Origin: Flavobacteriaceae bacterium
Lineage (GTDB): Bacteria > Bacteroidota > Bacteroidia > Flavobacteriales > Flavobacteriaceae
Length of the DNA stretch: 64,000 nt
Direction of reading: 5' to 3'
Assembly (NCBI GenBank): GCA_017852075.1
Contig: JAFMLQ010000005.1
Span: 1 to 64,000, forward strand
Within the stretch, counting starts at the first letter, position 1; each line of letters opens with the position of its first letter. The translations under genes and the position numbers were made by a program. A model generated the notes under the pieces. It saw only the letters and a program-made list of their open reading frames with translations, ran no database searches and was not told where the DNA came from. Shown here in pieces: positions 44,605 to 53,859 of this stretch.

Positions 44605-45531
44605 TTATATTAATTCAATTTCAAAATCGGATAAGGATTTAAAAGCTAAAATTCGTTTTTTTAATTGTTCAAAGGATAAGCTTTCAAGACATTCTGTTCC
44701 AAATTTTTGCACAGTAAAAGAGGCCATGGCAGACCCCATGATGACTGCGGTTTTCATGTCTTCAAAGGCAATACTTCCTCGCTGAGACAAATACCCAGCA
44801 AAACCTCCAATAAAACTATCTCCCGCTCCTGTTGGATCAAAAACTTCCTCTAAAGGAAGCGCTGGAGCACAGAAAATCCTTTTTTCATGAAATAATAACG
44901 CTCCGTGTTCTCCTTTTTTTATAATTATATATTGAGGCCCTAAGGCTTGCAATTTCTGTGCAGCCTCTACCAAAGAATGGGTCTCCGTGAGTTGACGTGC
45001 TTCCTCATCATTTATTGAAAGTACATCCACACGCCGAATCATTTCATCCAGTTTTTCGCGATAACTTTCAATCCAAAAATTCATGGTGTCCATTACTACT
45101 AGTTTGGGAGCACTCATTTGGTCTAAAACTGCAGCTTGGATATTGGGGTCTAGATTTCCTAAAAGTACAATACTTGCATCCTTGAATTTTTCCGGAACCT
45201 TTGGATCAAATTTAGTCAGTACGTTAAGTTGAGTGTCTATAGTAGTTCTGGTATTGAGATCGTTGTGGTATTTTCCACTCCAAAAAAAGGTTTTTTCTCC
45301 AGGGATAGTGACTACTCCAGAGAGATCCAATCCCTTTGAACTTAATAAGTTGGTATGTGCCGTTTTGAAATCATCTCCAATTACCGATACCAAACCACAT
45401 TGAATTTTGAATTGGGAAGCGGCCAAACCAATGTAAGTGGCACATCCTCCTAGTATTTTTCCCGTTTTTCCAAAGGGAGACTCTATAGCGTCATAGGCCA
45501 TAGTACCTAAGACTAAAAGTTTGTCATTCAT
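44605..45531 (-). CDS. PfkB family carbohydrate/nucleoside kinase
   Basis: Protein of 308 residues with the ribokinase fold. GGCATYIGLAASQF is near the N-terminus. The anion hole and catalytic base are in EVFDPTGAGDSFIGGFAGYL. Substrate is unknown, but direct proximity (13 bases) to the PurF-type gene on the same strand suggests a role in ribose, nucleoside or purine metabolism (inference). Confidence 0.85.
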   Translation of the reverse strand: MNDKLLVLGTMAYDAIESPFGKTGKILGGCATYIGLAASQFKIQCGLVSVIGDDFKTAHTNLLSSKGLDLSGVVTIPGEKTFFWSGKYHNDLNTRTTIDTQLNVLTKFDPKVPEKFKDASIVLLGNLDPNIQAAVLDQMSAPKLVVMDTMNFWIESYREKLDEMIRRVDVLSINDEEARQLTETHSLVEAAQKLQALGPQYIIIKKGEHGALLFHEKRIFCAPALPLEEVFDPTGAGDSFIGGFAGYLSQRGSIAFEDMKTAVIMGSAMASFTVQKFGTECLESLSFEQLKKRILAFKSLSDFEIELI

Positions 45532-45603
45532 AGTACAAAAGTAAAAAACTAAATGTGGCTATTTGCTTTTTGATTCAAACATTTATTGAAAGACTGTAAA
45601 CAA

Positions 45604-46086
45604 TTAGCTAGGTTTATTTTCATTTTGCTCAAAAACAATATCAGGAGGTAGATTTTTTCCTTTTGCTGCCTTTACTGCCAATTGATCACATCGCTCATTT
45701 TGGGGGTGTTGATTATGCCCTTTGACCCATTGAAAATGAACTTGATGTTTTTCGTATATTTTTAAAAAACGCCTCCATAAATCGCTGTTTTTTTTGTCTT
45801 TGAACGCTTTTTGTTTCCAGCCAAAAACCCATTTTTTTTCAACTGCATCCACAACATACTTCGAATCTGAGTAAACAATTACTTCCATTCCTGGTTTTTT
45901 GAGCAACTCCAGCCCTACGATTACAGCCAGCAATTCCATTCGATTGTTCGTGGTTCGGGCAAAACCTCCTGAAAATTCCTTGACGTAAGACATCCCCACC
46001 CATTCTAAGATAATACCATAACCCCCAGGACCAGGGTTGCCCAAAGAAGAACCATCTGTATAGAGGTAAACCGATTTGGCCTTCAT
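45604..46086 (-). CDS. rnhA: Ribonuclease HI
   Basis: Protein of 160 residues with the catalytic carboxylates in YTDGSSLGNPGPGG, TTNNRMELLAV, YSDSKYVVDAV and NERCDQLAVKAA. It removes RNA from RNA:DNA hybrids. Its ATG overlaps the purN stop codon by four bases, so it is translationally coupled to purN. Confidence 0.95.
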   Translation of the reverse strand: MKAKSVYLYTDGSSLGNPGPGGYGIILEWVGMSYVKEFSGGFARTTNNRMELLAVIVGLELLKKPGMEVIVYSDSKYVVDAVEKKWVFGWKQKAFKDKKNSDLWRRFLKIYEKHQVHFQWVKGHNQHPQNERCDQLAVKAAKGKNLPPDIVFEQNENKPS

Positions 46087-46658
46087 GGGCGTTCTTTGTT
46101 AAGTAAGGAATTTATCACTTTTGGAAAATAGGCATACTCCAATTGATGTACTTTGGTTGCAATTGTTTCCGTGGAATCGTTCGGATGAAGACTTACTTTT
46201 TTTTGAAAAATGATCGCTCCTTCGTCATAAGCTTCGTTGACATAATGGATTGTGATACCTGTTTCAGACTCTCTATTCTCTTTAACCGCCTGGTGCACAT
46301 AACCACCGTACATCCCTTTACCACCATATTTAGGTAAAAGCGCAGGGTGGATGTTGATGATTTGATTGGGAAAAGCTTGCACCCAGTCCTTAGTGATCTT
46401 CCATAAAAACCCAGCGAGCACAATTAAATCAGGCTTTAGAGATTGTATTTCGCTCAGGAGGGTTCCATCCAAAAAAGAATTTCTTTCAAAAACCTTTACT
46501 TGGATATCAAGGGGCTGAAGCCTTTGAATTACCCCAGCCTTGGGGTTGTTCGTATAAACTCCTGCAATCTCAATACTAGAGTTGGATTCAAAAAAACGAC
46601 AAATATTTTCAACGTTAGACCCGTTTCCCGATGCCAATAAGACAATTCTTTGCTTCAT
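46083..46658 (-). CDS. purN: Phosphoribosylglycinamide formyltransferase
   Basis: Protein of 191 residues with the GART motifs LLASGNGSNVENI, INIHPALLPKYGGKGMYG (active-site N-x-H) and EAYDEGAIIFQ. It uses 10-formyl-THF in purine synthesis. It is divergent from acpP and in an operon with rnhA. Confidence 0.95.
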   Translation of the reverse strand: MKQRIVLLASGNGSNVENICRFFESNSSIEIAGVYTNNPKAGVIQRLQPLDIQVKVFERNSFLDGTLLSEIQSLKPDLIVLAGFLWKITKDWVQAFPNQIINIHPALLPKYGGKGMYGGYVHQAVKENRESETGITIHYVNEAYDEGAIIFQKKVSLHPNDSTETIATKVHQLEYAYFPKVINSLLNKERP

Positions 46659-46750
46659 TTAAAATTCCCAAATACAGTTGTAACCCCACACGAAAGAAGC
46701 ATTACTGCTGTTATTACCCAAAATTAAGGTTAATATTCAATCTCAATCGG

Positions 46751-46779
46751 TTGAATTACTCTAAAGTTTTATATTTTTG
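46751..46779 (+). promoter_or_regulatory. Promoter of acpP-fabF operon
   Basis: TTG at 46751-46753, 18 bases, then TATTTTTG at 46772-46779, a clear Bacteroidota-type promoter. The leader of about 27 bases is AT-rich and has no Shine-Dalgarno sequence. Confidence 0.75.
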
Positions 46780-46810
46780 TTGACAAATTTAATTTAAACA
46801 AAGATTAGTT

Positions 46811-47044
46811 ATGTCAGACATTTCCTCAAGAGTAAAAGCCATTATAGTTGATAAACTAGGGGTTGATGAAAACGAAGTTGTGGATGGAGCAAGCTTCACA
46901 AACGACTTGGGTGCAGACTCATTGGATACCGTGGAATTGATCATGGAATTCGAAAAAGAATTTGATATCCAAATTCCAGACGACCAAGCTGAAAATATTG
47001 CTACTGTTGGTCAAGCAATCAAATTTATAGAACAAGCCAACTAA
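46811..47044 (+). CDS. acpP: Acyl carrier protein
   Basis: Protein of 77 residues, acidic, with the phosphopantetheine attachment serine S37 in [13 protein letters not shown]. It carries fatty acid intermediates and lies eight bases upstream of fabF. Confidence 0.97.
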   Translation: MSDISSRVKAIIVDKLGVDENEVVDGASFTNDLGADSLDTVELIMEFEKEFDIQIPDDQAENIATVGQAIKFIEQAN

Positions 47045-47052
47045 CTAAGAGC

Positions 47053-48303
47053 ATGAAACCAAGACGCGTAGTAGTTACCGGATTGGGAGCCCTTACACCA
47101 ATTGGAAACACCCTCTCAGCCTATTGGGAGGGTTTATTGTCTGGTACTAGTGGGGCAGCCCCCATTACCTATTTTGATCCTGCATTATTCAAAACACAAT
47201 TTGCTTGCGAACTTAAAAATTTTGATCCATTAGATCATTTTGATCGCAAAGAGGCAAGAAAATACGACCGTTTTGCTCAATACGCACTCGTAGCGGTTGC
47301 AGAAGCCCTTGAAGACGCCCAACTCCCTGTCGATACAATAGACAAAGATCGGGTAGGAGTAATATGGGGCGCTGGAATTGGAGGTCTTGAAACTTTTCAA
47401 AACGAAGTTTTGAACTTTGCTGCGGGGAATGAAAATCCAAGATTCAACCCGTTTTTTATTCCAAAAATGATTGCAGATATAGCTCCTGGGCTAATCTCAA
47501 TTAAATACGGTTTTAGAGGGCCTAATTTTGCTACGGTATCTGCCTGTGCCTCCGCATCGAACGCTATGATTGATGCCTTGAACTACATTCGTCTCGGATT
47601 TGCTGATGTGATCGTTACAGGAGGTTCTGAAGCTGCTGTAACCAAAGCTGGAATAGGAGGATTTAATGCCATGCATGCATTGTCCAAAAGAAATGACGAC
47701 CCAAAAACTGCCTCACGTCCTTTTGATAAGGATAGAGATGGTTTTGTATTGGGTGAAGGTGCTGGAGCCTTAATTTTAGAATCTTACGAACACGCCGTAG
47801 CTCGAGGAGCTACCATATATGCAGAACTTGCAGGGGGGGGACTTTCCGCAGACGCACACCACATGACGGCTCCACATCCCGAAGGTCTAGGGGCTACTAA
47901 AGTTATGGAAAACTGCCTCCGAGATGCCGCATTAGAACCCACTGAGGTAGATGCCATAAACATGCACGGAACTTCAACTCCTTTGGGAGATATTGCAGAA
48001 TCCAGTGCTATTGTAAAAGTATTTGGCGAGCATGCTTATTCTATGAACATCAATTCCACTAAGTCAATGACAGGACACCTTCTGGGTGCTGCTGGAGCGG
48101 TAGAAGCAATTGCATCAATACTTGCCATTAAACACAGTATTGTTCCCCCAACAATAAATCATCAAACCCCAGACGAAGAGATAGATCAAAAAATCAATTT
48201 TACTTTTGGGAAAGCTCAAAAAAGGACTGTGAACGTAGCACTATCAAACACCTTTGGCTTTGGTGGTCATAATGCCTGTGTGTTATTCAAAAAAATAAGT
48301 TAA
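47053..48303 (+). CDS. fabF: Beta-ketoacyl-ACP synthase II
   Basis: Protein of 416 residues with the catalytic Cys in TVSACASASNAM, and the two histidines in MHGTSTPLGD and KSMTGHLLGAAGAVE. It elongates acyl-ACP with malonyl-ACP. acpP-fabF-rnc is a conserved order in many bacteria. A terminator-like hairpin sits 33 bases after its stop. Confidence 0.96.
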   Translation: MKPRRVVVTGLGALTPIGNTLSAYWEGLLSGTSGAAPITYFDPALFKTQFACELKNFDPLDHFDRKEARKYDRFAQYALVAVAEALEDAQLPVDTIDKDRVGVIWGAGIGGLETFQNEVLNFAAGNENPRFNPFFIPKMIADIAPGLISIKYGFRGPNFATVSACASASNAMIDALNYIRLGFADVIVTGGSEAAVTKAGIGGFNAMHALSKRNDDPKTASRPFDKDRDGFVLGEGAGALILESYEHAVARGATIYAELAGGGLSADAHHMTAPHPEGLGATKVMENCLRDAALEPTEVDAINMHGTSTPLGDIAESSAIVKVFGEHAYSMNINSTKSMTGHLLGAAGAVEAIASILAIKHSIVPPTINHQTPDEEIDQKINFTFGKAQKRTVNVALSNTFGFGGHNACVLFKKIS

Positions 48304-48312
48304 AAAAAGGGT

Positions 48313-49056
48313 GTGAAGTTCCTTAAATACATACGAAATTCCCGAATGGCAACATCCGGGAATTTTTTTTCTCAAATTCAGCAAAAATTAGGAATTAAAA
48401 CGTCTAATAAAGCGATTTATAAGGAAGCCTTTACCCATAGTTCCATAAATTTAAAGGATCTCGAAGGAAAAAAAATTAATTTTGAACGTCTTGAATTTCT
48501 TGGAGATGCATTACTCACTACCCTTGTTGCTGAATATTTATACCAATATTATCCTCAAGCAAAAGAAGGTGCGTTGACCAAATTGCGTGCTAAAATTGTA
48601 AGTCGTGTTAAGCTAAATCAAATCGGAAAAGAAATGGGGCTTATTGAATTGGCACAGATTTCTAAGCATAACACGAATTTTGGTGAGGACATCCACGGTA
48701 ATCTACTAGAATCTTTGATTGGTGCCATGTTTGTTGATCGAGGATATGAAAAAACAAAAAGTTATGTAATCCGTAAAATCATCATCCCCTATGTAGACAT
48801 GGAGCGCCTAGATAGTTTGGTGCTGAGTTACAAAGCTTTTTTGATTGAGTGGGGACAAAAACAAAAAAAAGTAATTCAAATTATCACCGAAGAAGACGAA
48901 GGAGTCCATCCCAAAATTAAATACAATGCACGAATCTTTTTAGATCAAGAGCTATTGGCGAAATCTAAGGCGTTCTCCAAAAAGAAAGCAGAGGAAAATG
49001 CTGCGCGAATTGCTGCGCGGATTTTGAAAATAAACCCCAAACCCCTACATTCCTAA
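48313..49056 (+). CDS. rnc: Ribonuclease III
   Basis: Protein of 247 residues. The RNase III signature ERLEFLGDALL is at about 56-66, followed by the second acidic site NLLESLIGAMFVD. A double-stranded RNA-binding domain lies at the C-terminus (VIQIITEEDEGVHPKI, then KKKAEENAARIAARIL). GTG at 48313 is preferred because the segment FLKYIRNSR looks like the usual flavobacterial N-terminus and A-rich sequence precedes it. ATG 48346 is the alternative, but it lies inside a hairpin. Confidence 0.93.
   Translation: MKFLKYIRNSRMATSGNFFSQIQQKLGIKTSNKAIYKEAFTHSSINLKDLEGKKINFERLEFLGDALLTTLVAEYLYQYYPQAKEGALTKLRAKIVSRVKLNQIGKEMGLIELAQISKHNTNFGEDIHGNLLESLIGAMFVDRGYEKTKSYVIRKIIIPYVDMERLDSLVLSYKAFLIEWGQKQKKVIQIITEEDEGVHPKIKYNARIFLDQELLAKSKAFSKKKAEENAARIAARILKINPKPLHS
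48336..48370 (+). terminator. Terminator-like hairpin within rnc 5' end
   Basis: Stem AAATTCCCG (48336-48344) / CGGGAATTT (48357-48365), one A-C mismatch, then ATG/CAT pairs closing a GCAA tetraloop, and a run of eight T ending at 48370. It is the best intrinsic-terminator shape in this operon, yet it lies over codons 8-19 of rnc. Confidence 0.7.
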
Positions 49057-49057
49057 A

Positions 49058-49531
49058 ATGGGACAAAAAATACATCTTCTAGAGATCGAAGAAACCCCTA
49101 TAGAGGAATATTGGATGGCTATTCATTCCCCTGTGGAGGCACACAAAATTGTCTTTTATATCAATCAAAACAGTGAAATTTTATTAAAACGCTCCAAAAA
49201 AGATATTGAAAACCAAAGGAAACAAGGGCCCTTTCTGCTTTTTGAATGGGAAGATTTTTATTCTGATATCAAATGTGTATTAATCTCCAACAAATCTGTG
49301 GAAGAAAAAGCCAGACCTCGTTCAAAAAATGATACTTTATTTGAACTTCCCGAAAGAAATGAAGTATCTTTAATTTCTGAATTTAAACACGCCGATTTTT
49401 TAATAAAATCTACGGACAAAACATTACTTACAGCCTTGCAAAATCAGTTAAAAAAATGGTCGCTGACTACAATGTGCTACCGTATTACAATAGAAAAAAT
49501 CGCTGACCAATTGAATCTAATATTGGATTAA
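49058..49531 (+). CDS. IPExxxVDY family protein
   Basis: Protein of 157 residues between rnc and pyk, the location where this Bacteroidota family usually occurs. The naming motif is degenerate here: I106-S-E-F-K-H-A-D-F114 in place of IPExxxVDY. Other family-like features are FLLFEWEDFYSDIKCVLISN and the C-terminal ITIEKIADQLNLIL. Function unknown. It starts one base after the rnc stop codon, and its stop overlaps the pyk ATG. Confidence 0.7.
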   Translation: MGQKIHLLEIEETPIEEYWMAIHSPVEAHKIVFYINQNSEILLKRSKKDIENQRKQGPFLLFEWEDFYSDIKCVLISNKSVEEKARPRSKNDTLFELPERNEVSLISEFKHADFLIKSTDKTLLTALQNQLKKWSLTTMCYRITIEKIADQLNLILD

Positions 49532-50958
49532 TGAATTTTATCAAAAAAACAAAAATAGTCGCAACTTTAGGCCCCGCTACTTCAACAGAGGAGGTTTTAG
49601 AGAAAATGGTTTTGGCGGGTGTAAATGTGTTTCGAATCAATTTTTCACATGCCGACTACGAAGATGTATCCGAACGCATTCAAATGATTCGAAAAGTAGA
49701 TCAAAAACTCAATACTAACACCGCAATTTTAGGAGATCTTCAAGGGCCCAAACTTAGAGTGGGTAAAATTGAGGAGGGTACAGTGGTAAATCCTGGTGAT
49801 CATGTCTTGTTTTTAACCGATTCTCCCTTTGAAGGAAACGCCCAAAAAGCGTACATGAATTATAAAAACTTTCCTAAAGATGTTTCGCAAGGAGAACGCA
49901 TTTTACTCGACGACGGAAAATTGATTTTTGAAGTTATTGAAACCAACAAAGTCAATGAAGTAAAAACCAAAGTTATTCAAGGGGGCCCTTTTAAGTCCAA
50001 TAAAGGAGTAAACCTACCCAACACCAAAATTTCTTTACCCGCCCTAACCGAAAAAGATGTTAAAGATGCACAGTTTATGTTTACCCAAGACATCGATTGG
50101 ATTGCACTTTCTTTTGTTCGATTTAGCCAAGATATTATTGATCTTCAGGAATTGATGGCGAAACATTTGGATCGAAAAATTCCGATTATTGCAAAAATTG
50201 AAAAGCCTGAGGCTATTGAAAATATTGATAAAATCATTGCGTATTCTGACGGTCTAATGGTGGCCCGGGGTGACTTAGGAGTGGAAGTCCCTGCTCAAGA
50301 AGTCCCTTTAATTCAAAAACGGTTGGTGCATTTAGCAAAAAAAGCGAGAATCCCAATCATCATAGCAACCCAGATGATGGAAACTATGATCGACAGTTTG
50401 ACCCCCACCCGCGCAGAAGTAAATGATGTTGCAAACTCTGTAATGGATGGTGCAGATGCTGTAATGCTATCTGGAGAAACCTCTGTAGGTAAGTACCCTG
50501 TGGAAGTCATCCATACTATGGCCAATATATTGCGCTCTGTAGAAAATTCTGATTTAATCAATGTCCCTCAAAGCCCTCCTAATATTCGAACAAAACGATT
50601 CATTACTAAATCCATTTGTTATCACGCTGCGCATTTAGCAAATGATATTAGTGCAAAAGCTATTTGCACATTAACCAATAGTGGATATACAGCTTTTCAA
50701 ATTTCCGCTTGGCGTCCTCAGTCGCATGTTTTGGTTTTTACTTCCAATAAAATTATTCTTAACCGGTTAAACTTATTATGGGGGGTTAAAACTTTTTATT
50801 ATGACAATTTAAAAAGTACAGATAAAACGGTAGTGGAAATTAACGAAATTGCTTTTGATAAAGGTTATGTCGAAAAAGAGGATTTTGTAGTAAACCTAAC
50901 CGCTATGCCAATCAAATCAAGAGGAATGGTGAATACCTTACGAGTTTCGACAATTTAA
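49531..50958 (+). CDS. pyk: Pyruvate kinase
   Basis: Protein of 475 residues with KIVATLGPAT, RINFSHADYEDV and the active-site signature IPIIAKIEKPEAIENI. MVARGDLGVEVP, IATQMMETM and DAVMLSGETSVGKYP follow. It converts phosphoenolpyruvate and ADP to pyruvate and ATP. The C-terminal domain has the usual fold for allosteric control. Its stop overlaps that of dinB by four bases (TTAA). Confidence 0.97.
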   Translation: MNFIKKTKIVATLGPATSTEEVLEKMVLAGVNVFRINFSHADYEDVSERIQMIRKVDQKLNTNTAILGDLQGPKLRVGKIEEGTVVNPGDHVLFLTDSPFEGNAQKAYMNYKNFPKDVSQGERILLDDGKLIFEVIETNKVNEVKTKVIQGGPFKSNKGVNLPNTKISLPALTEKDVKDAQFMFTQDIDWIALSFVRFSQDIIDLQELMAKHLDRKIPIIAKIEKPEAIENIDKIIAYSDGLMVARGDLGVEVPAQEVPLIQKRLVHLAKKARIPIIIATQMMETMIDSLTPTRAEVNDVANSVMDGADAVMLSGETSVGKYPVEVIHTMANILRSVENSDLINVPQSPPNIRTKRFITKSICYHAAHLANDISAKAICTLTNSGYTAFQISAWRPQSHVLVFTSNKIILNRLNLLWGVKTFYYDNLKSTDKTVVEINEIAFDKGYVEKEDFVVNLTAMPIKSRGMVNTLRVSTI

Positions 50959-52049
50959 AAAGGCAAGCATAGCTGAGAAGCTTCCTTTAAAGGTTTAACT
51001 TCTTGTTTTTTCTTTAGAGTATTGAGATTTGAGATCGAAATTCCGATCAATCGAACTGAATTGAGCAATTTTTCCTGATAAAGTAATTCTTTTGCCTGTT
51101 CAAAAATAAGGGCTTGAGAAGACAAATATAGCGTGCCTGTTTTACTTCGAGTTAATTGTTTAAAATCACTGTATTTGATTTTCAAGGTTATTGTTTTTCC
51201 AGCGACCTTATTTTTTGAAAGTCTTTTTTCTAAAATCGCTGCAATGCTTTGCAGTTTGTCTTCCAAAAACAATTCACTGCTTAGGTTTTTTTCAAAAGTA
51301 CGTTCTGCTCCGACAGATTTGGGTGTACGATGTGGCTTAACTGGACTTAGGTGAATCCCTCGTACTACTTGATAATAATACCCTCCTGCTTTACCAAAGT
51401 GACTGGACAAGTCCTCCAGGGTCTGTGCTTTCAAATCCTTTCCAGTATAAATCCCTAGTTTATACATCTTTAGTTTTGTTTTCTTTCCAATACCGTGAAA
51501 TTTTTTGACATCAAGTCTTTCCAAAAAATCCAATACTTCTTCTGGAGGAAGTGTTTTTTGACCATCAGGCTTATTCCAGTCACTTGCTATTTTAGCTAAA
51601 AACTTATTGATTGAGATTCCTGCTGAGGCACTCAAACCTGTGTTCTTTTTAATTCTTCTGCGGATTTCTTCCGCAACCAAAGTTGCTGAAGGATATTCGG
51701 AAACATCCAAATAAGCCTCATCTAAAGAAAGAGGTTCTACCAGAGGGGTGTATTCTAAAAAAATTGATCGTATTTGATTTGAGATTTCCTTGTAACGTTC
51801 AAAACGCGGTTTTACAAAAATAAGATGCGGACATAATTTTTGAGCGATCACACTACTCATTGCACTTCGGACACCAAACTTTCGTGCTTCATAACTCGCC
51901 GCGGCAACTACCCCTCGAGAACCTCCTCCAACAGCGATTGCTTTTCCGAGAAGTTTCGGATCATCCAACTCTTCAACAGAGGCAAAAAAAGCATCCATGT
52001 CGATATGAATTATCTTTCTTTTCGCCTCAAAGGTGAAATCTTCCAACAT
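50955..52049 (-). CDS. dinB: DNA polymerase IV (Y family)
   Basis: Protein of 364 residues with the catalytic motifs IIHIDMDAFFASVEELDDP and SLDEAYLDVSEY, a palm/fingers region, the helix-hairpin-helix thumb (KFHGIGKKTKLKMYKLGI) and a little-finger domain. It performs translesion synthesis. The length matches the family. Confidence 0.95.
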   Translation of the reverse strand: MLEDFTFEAKRKIIHIDMDAFFASVEELDDPKLLGKAIAVGGGSRGVVAAASYEARKFGVRSAMSSVIAQKLCPHLIFVKPRFERYKEISNQIRSIFLEYTPLVEPLSLDEAYLDVSEYPSATLVAEEIRRRIKKNTGLSASAGISINKFLAKIASDWNKPDGQKTLPPEEVLDFLERLDVKKFHGIGKKTKLKMYKLGIYTGKDLKAQTLEDLSSHFGKAGGYYYQVVRGIHLSPVKPHRTPKSVGAERTFEKNLSSELFLEDKLQSIAAILEKRLSKNKVAGKTITLKIKYSDFKQLTRSKTGTLYLSSQALIFEQAKELLYQEKLLNSVRLIGISISNLNTLKKKQEVKPLKEASQLCLPF

Positions 52050-52258
52050 TAAGTTTTGATCTTATGCTTTGATACGCTCAATTCTATCATCGTCCAAAAG
52101 CTCTTAGCGACTCCATTACACTCTTTTTCTGAATAATTCTCTAATCTTAAAAACCTGATGTTTTCTCAAATTTCCAACCCTGTGTTTTGAAAATAAGGAA
52201 TTGTTTGTATTTAGGATTGGTTAGAAAATTTAAAAAAATACCGTGTACTATTTTGAAC

Positions 52259-53275
52259 TCACTCGTCTTGGTAAATTTTAACCTCTAGATTTCCCTCAGC
52301 ATCCATGTGCGCGCGATACATTCCCGGGGTGTTCATTTCCATCATGGGATTTCCATTACGATCAATCCCCACTACACCTCCGTCTCCACCTAGTTTTGCC
52401 ATTTTGTTGTGAATGACTTCGTAGGCAGCTTCTTGAATAGTCATTCCCTTGTATTCCATTAATGCAGAAATATCATAGGCAACTACTGAGCGGATAAAAA
52501 ATTCACCCCACCCTGTTGCAGAAATGGCACATGTGGCATTGTTGGCATAAGTTCCTGCACCTATAATGGGCGCATCTCCTATCCGATTCCACTTTTTATT
52601 TGTCATTCCTCCTGTGGAAGTTCCTGCAGCAAGATTTCCAGACAAATCTAATGCAACACAACCCACGGTGCCATAACGTTGATTCTTTAAGAAATTTCTT
52701 TCCTCTGGAGCCCAGCTCGTTTCTTTTGCTTTAGCAGCTTCTTGAACTCGTTTTAATGAATTGATTCTTCGCTCTGTAAGGAAGTATTCGGGAGATACGA
52801 TTTCCAGGCCCTGTTCCGATGCAAACTGATCTGCACCTTTTCCAGAAAGCATCACATGCGGGGAGTTTTCCATCACTTTAATAGCAGCAGAAATCGGGTG
52901 TTTTACAGTTCGTACTCCTGATATTGCCCCTGCATTTAAATCCGCTCCATTCATGAAGGAAGCGTCAAGCTCAATAGTGCCTTCAGCATTCAATACAGCA
53001 CCCTTTCCAGAGTTGAAAAGTGGTGAATCTTCCATAACATGAATGGTTTTCTCTACAGCTTCTTGGCTGCTGCCTCCTGCCTTTAAAATTTGGTGTCCTA
53101 CCTGAATTGCTTCTGCCAAAACGGCTCGGTATTCCGCCTCTCTTTCAGGGGTCATGTTTTTTTTCAAAATTGTTCCTGCCCCTCCGTGAATGACAATTCC
53201 AAAAGTGGGTTCTTGTTTGGGTGCTTCTTCACACCCATAAAAAACAATTAACGCTATAAAAAGGAGTTTTTTCAT
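52259..53275 (-). CDS. Isoaspartyl peptidase/L-asparaginase (Ntn hydrolase), lipoprotein
   Basis: Protein of 338 residues from ATG 53275, with a lipoprotein signal (LIVFYGCEE). The autocleavage site is GTVGCVALD, where the threonine becomes the N-terminal nucleophile (about residue 203). GGAGTI near the N-terminus, GTSTGGM and GAGTYANN are also typical. Precursors of this family cleave into alpha and beta chains and hydrolyse isoaspartyl dipeptides or asparagine. An upstream ATG three codons earlier (53284) is also possible. Confidence 0.9.
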   Translation of the reverse strand: MKKLLFIALIVFYGCEEAPKQEPTFGIVIHGGAGTILKKNMTPEREAEYRAVLAEAIQVGHQILKAGGSSQEAVEKTIHVMEDSPLFNSGKGAVLNAEGTIELDASFMNGADLNAGAISGVRTVKHPISAAIKVMENSPHVMLSGKGADQFASEQGLEIVSPEYFLTERRINSLKRVQEAAKAKETSWAPEERNFLKNQRYGTVGCVALDLSGNLAAGTSTGGMTNKKWNRIGDAPIIGAGTYANNATCAISATGWGEFFIRSVVAYDISALMEYKGMTIQEAAYEVIHNKMAKLGGDGGVVGIDRNGNPMMEMNTPGMYRAHMDAEGNLEVKIYQDE

Positions 53276-53409
53276 CTTAACCATTTGTAATTTTATCTAA
53301 AGTAAGCTTTTAAGTTGATTTTCAAAACTGCAAAATCAGATTCGGCTTATTTTACTTTGTAAGCGTGGTTCATTGAGGAAAATGAAGTATTTTTATAAAA
53401 AATAATCAC

Positions 53410-53844
53410 ATGTACGCAATAGTAAAAACAGTTCATTCCTACTGGGCTTTTTTGGTTCTGATCATCTTGGCTTTGGCCATTCTAAATGCAATTCGTGGAA
53501 AAGCTTCAGGAAAAGAATTTGGAGCAAATGATTTAAGAATCAGTCTTTTTGGACTTATATTTTCACACATTCAGTTATTGATTGGATTGGTATTATATTT
53601 TATTTCTCCTTGGTTTGATAAATGGTCTACTTTGGGCATGGGAGTCATGAAAAATGCCGAAAGTCGCTTGTACTTGGTAGAACACCCCATTACCAACATT
53701 CTTGCCATTGTATTGATCACCATGGGATGGTCGATGCACAAAAGACAAAATGCCTCCACTAAAAAATTCTTACGGATTGCCTTGTTTTACGGTTTAGGAT
53801 TTGTGTTTTTACTCAGCAGAATTCCTTGGGACGTTTGGATTTAA
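53410..53844 (+). CDS. Four-helix membrane protein
   Basis: Protein of 144 residues with four hydrophobic segments at about 10-28, 44-64, 92-106 and 118-138. Histidines lie near helix ends (H10, H53, H92, H107). This resembles small heme-binding 'cytochrome b-like' proteins of Flavobacteria, but no firm family can be seen. It is followed by gpsA on the same strand after 15 bases. Confidence 0.55.
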   Translation: MYAIVKTVHSYWAFLVLIILALAILNAIRGKASGKEFGANDLRISLFGLIFSHIQLLIGLVLYFISPWFDKWSTLGMGVMKNAESRLYLVEHPITNILAIVLITMGWSMHKRQNASTKKFLRIALFYGLGFVFLLSRIPWDVWI

Positions 53845-53859
53845 GACACAAGAAGCTAT

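Noticed and set aside
48301-48346. RNase III self-cleavage site at the rnc hairpin
   Set aside because: The stem is short (about 12 pairs) compared with the longer duplex usually needed, so a terminator or attenuator is the better reading.
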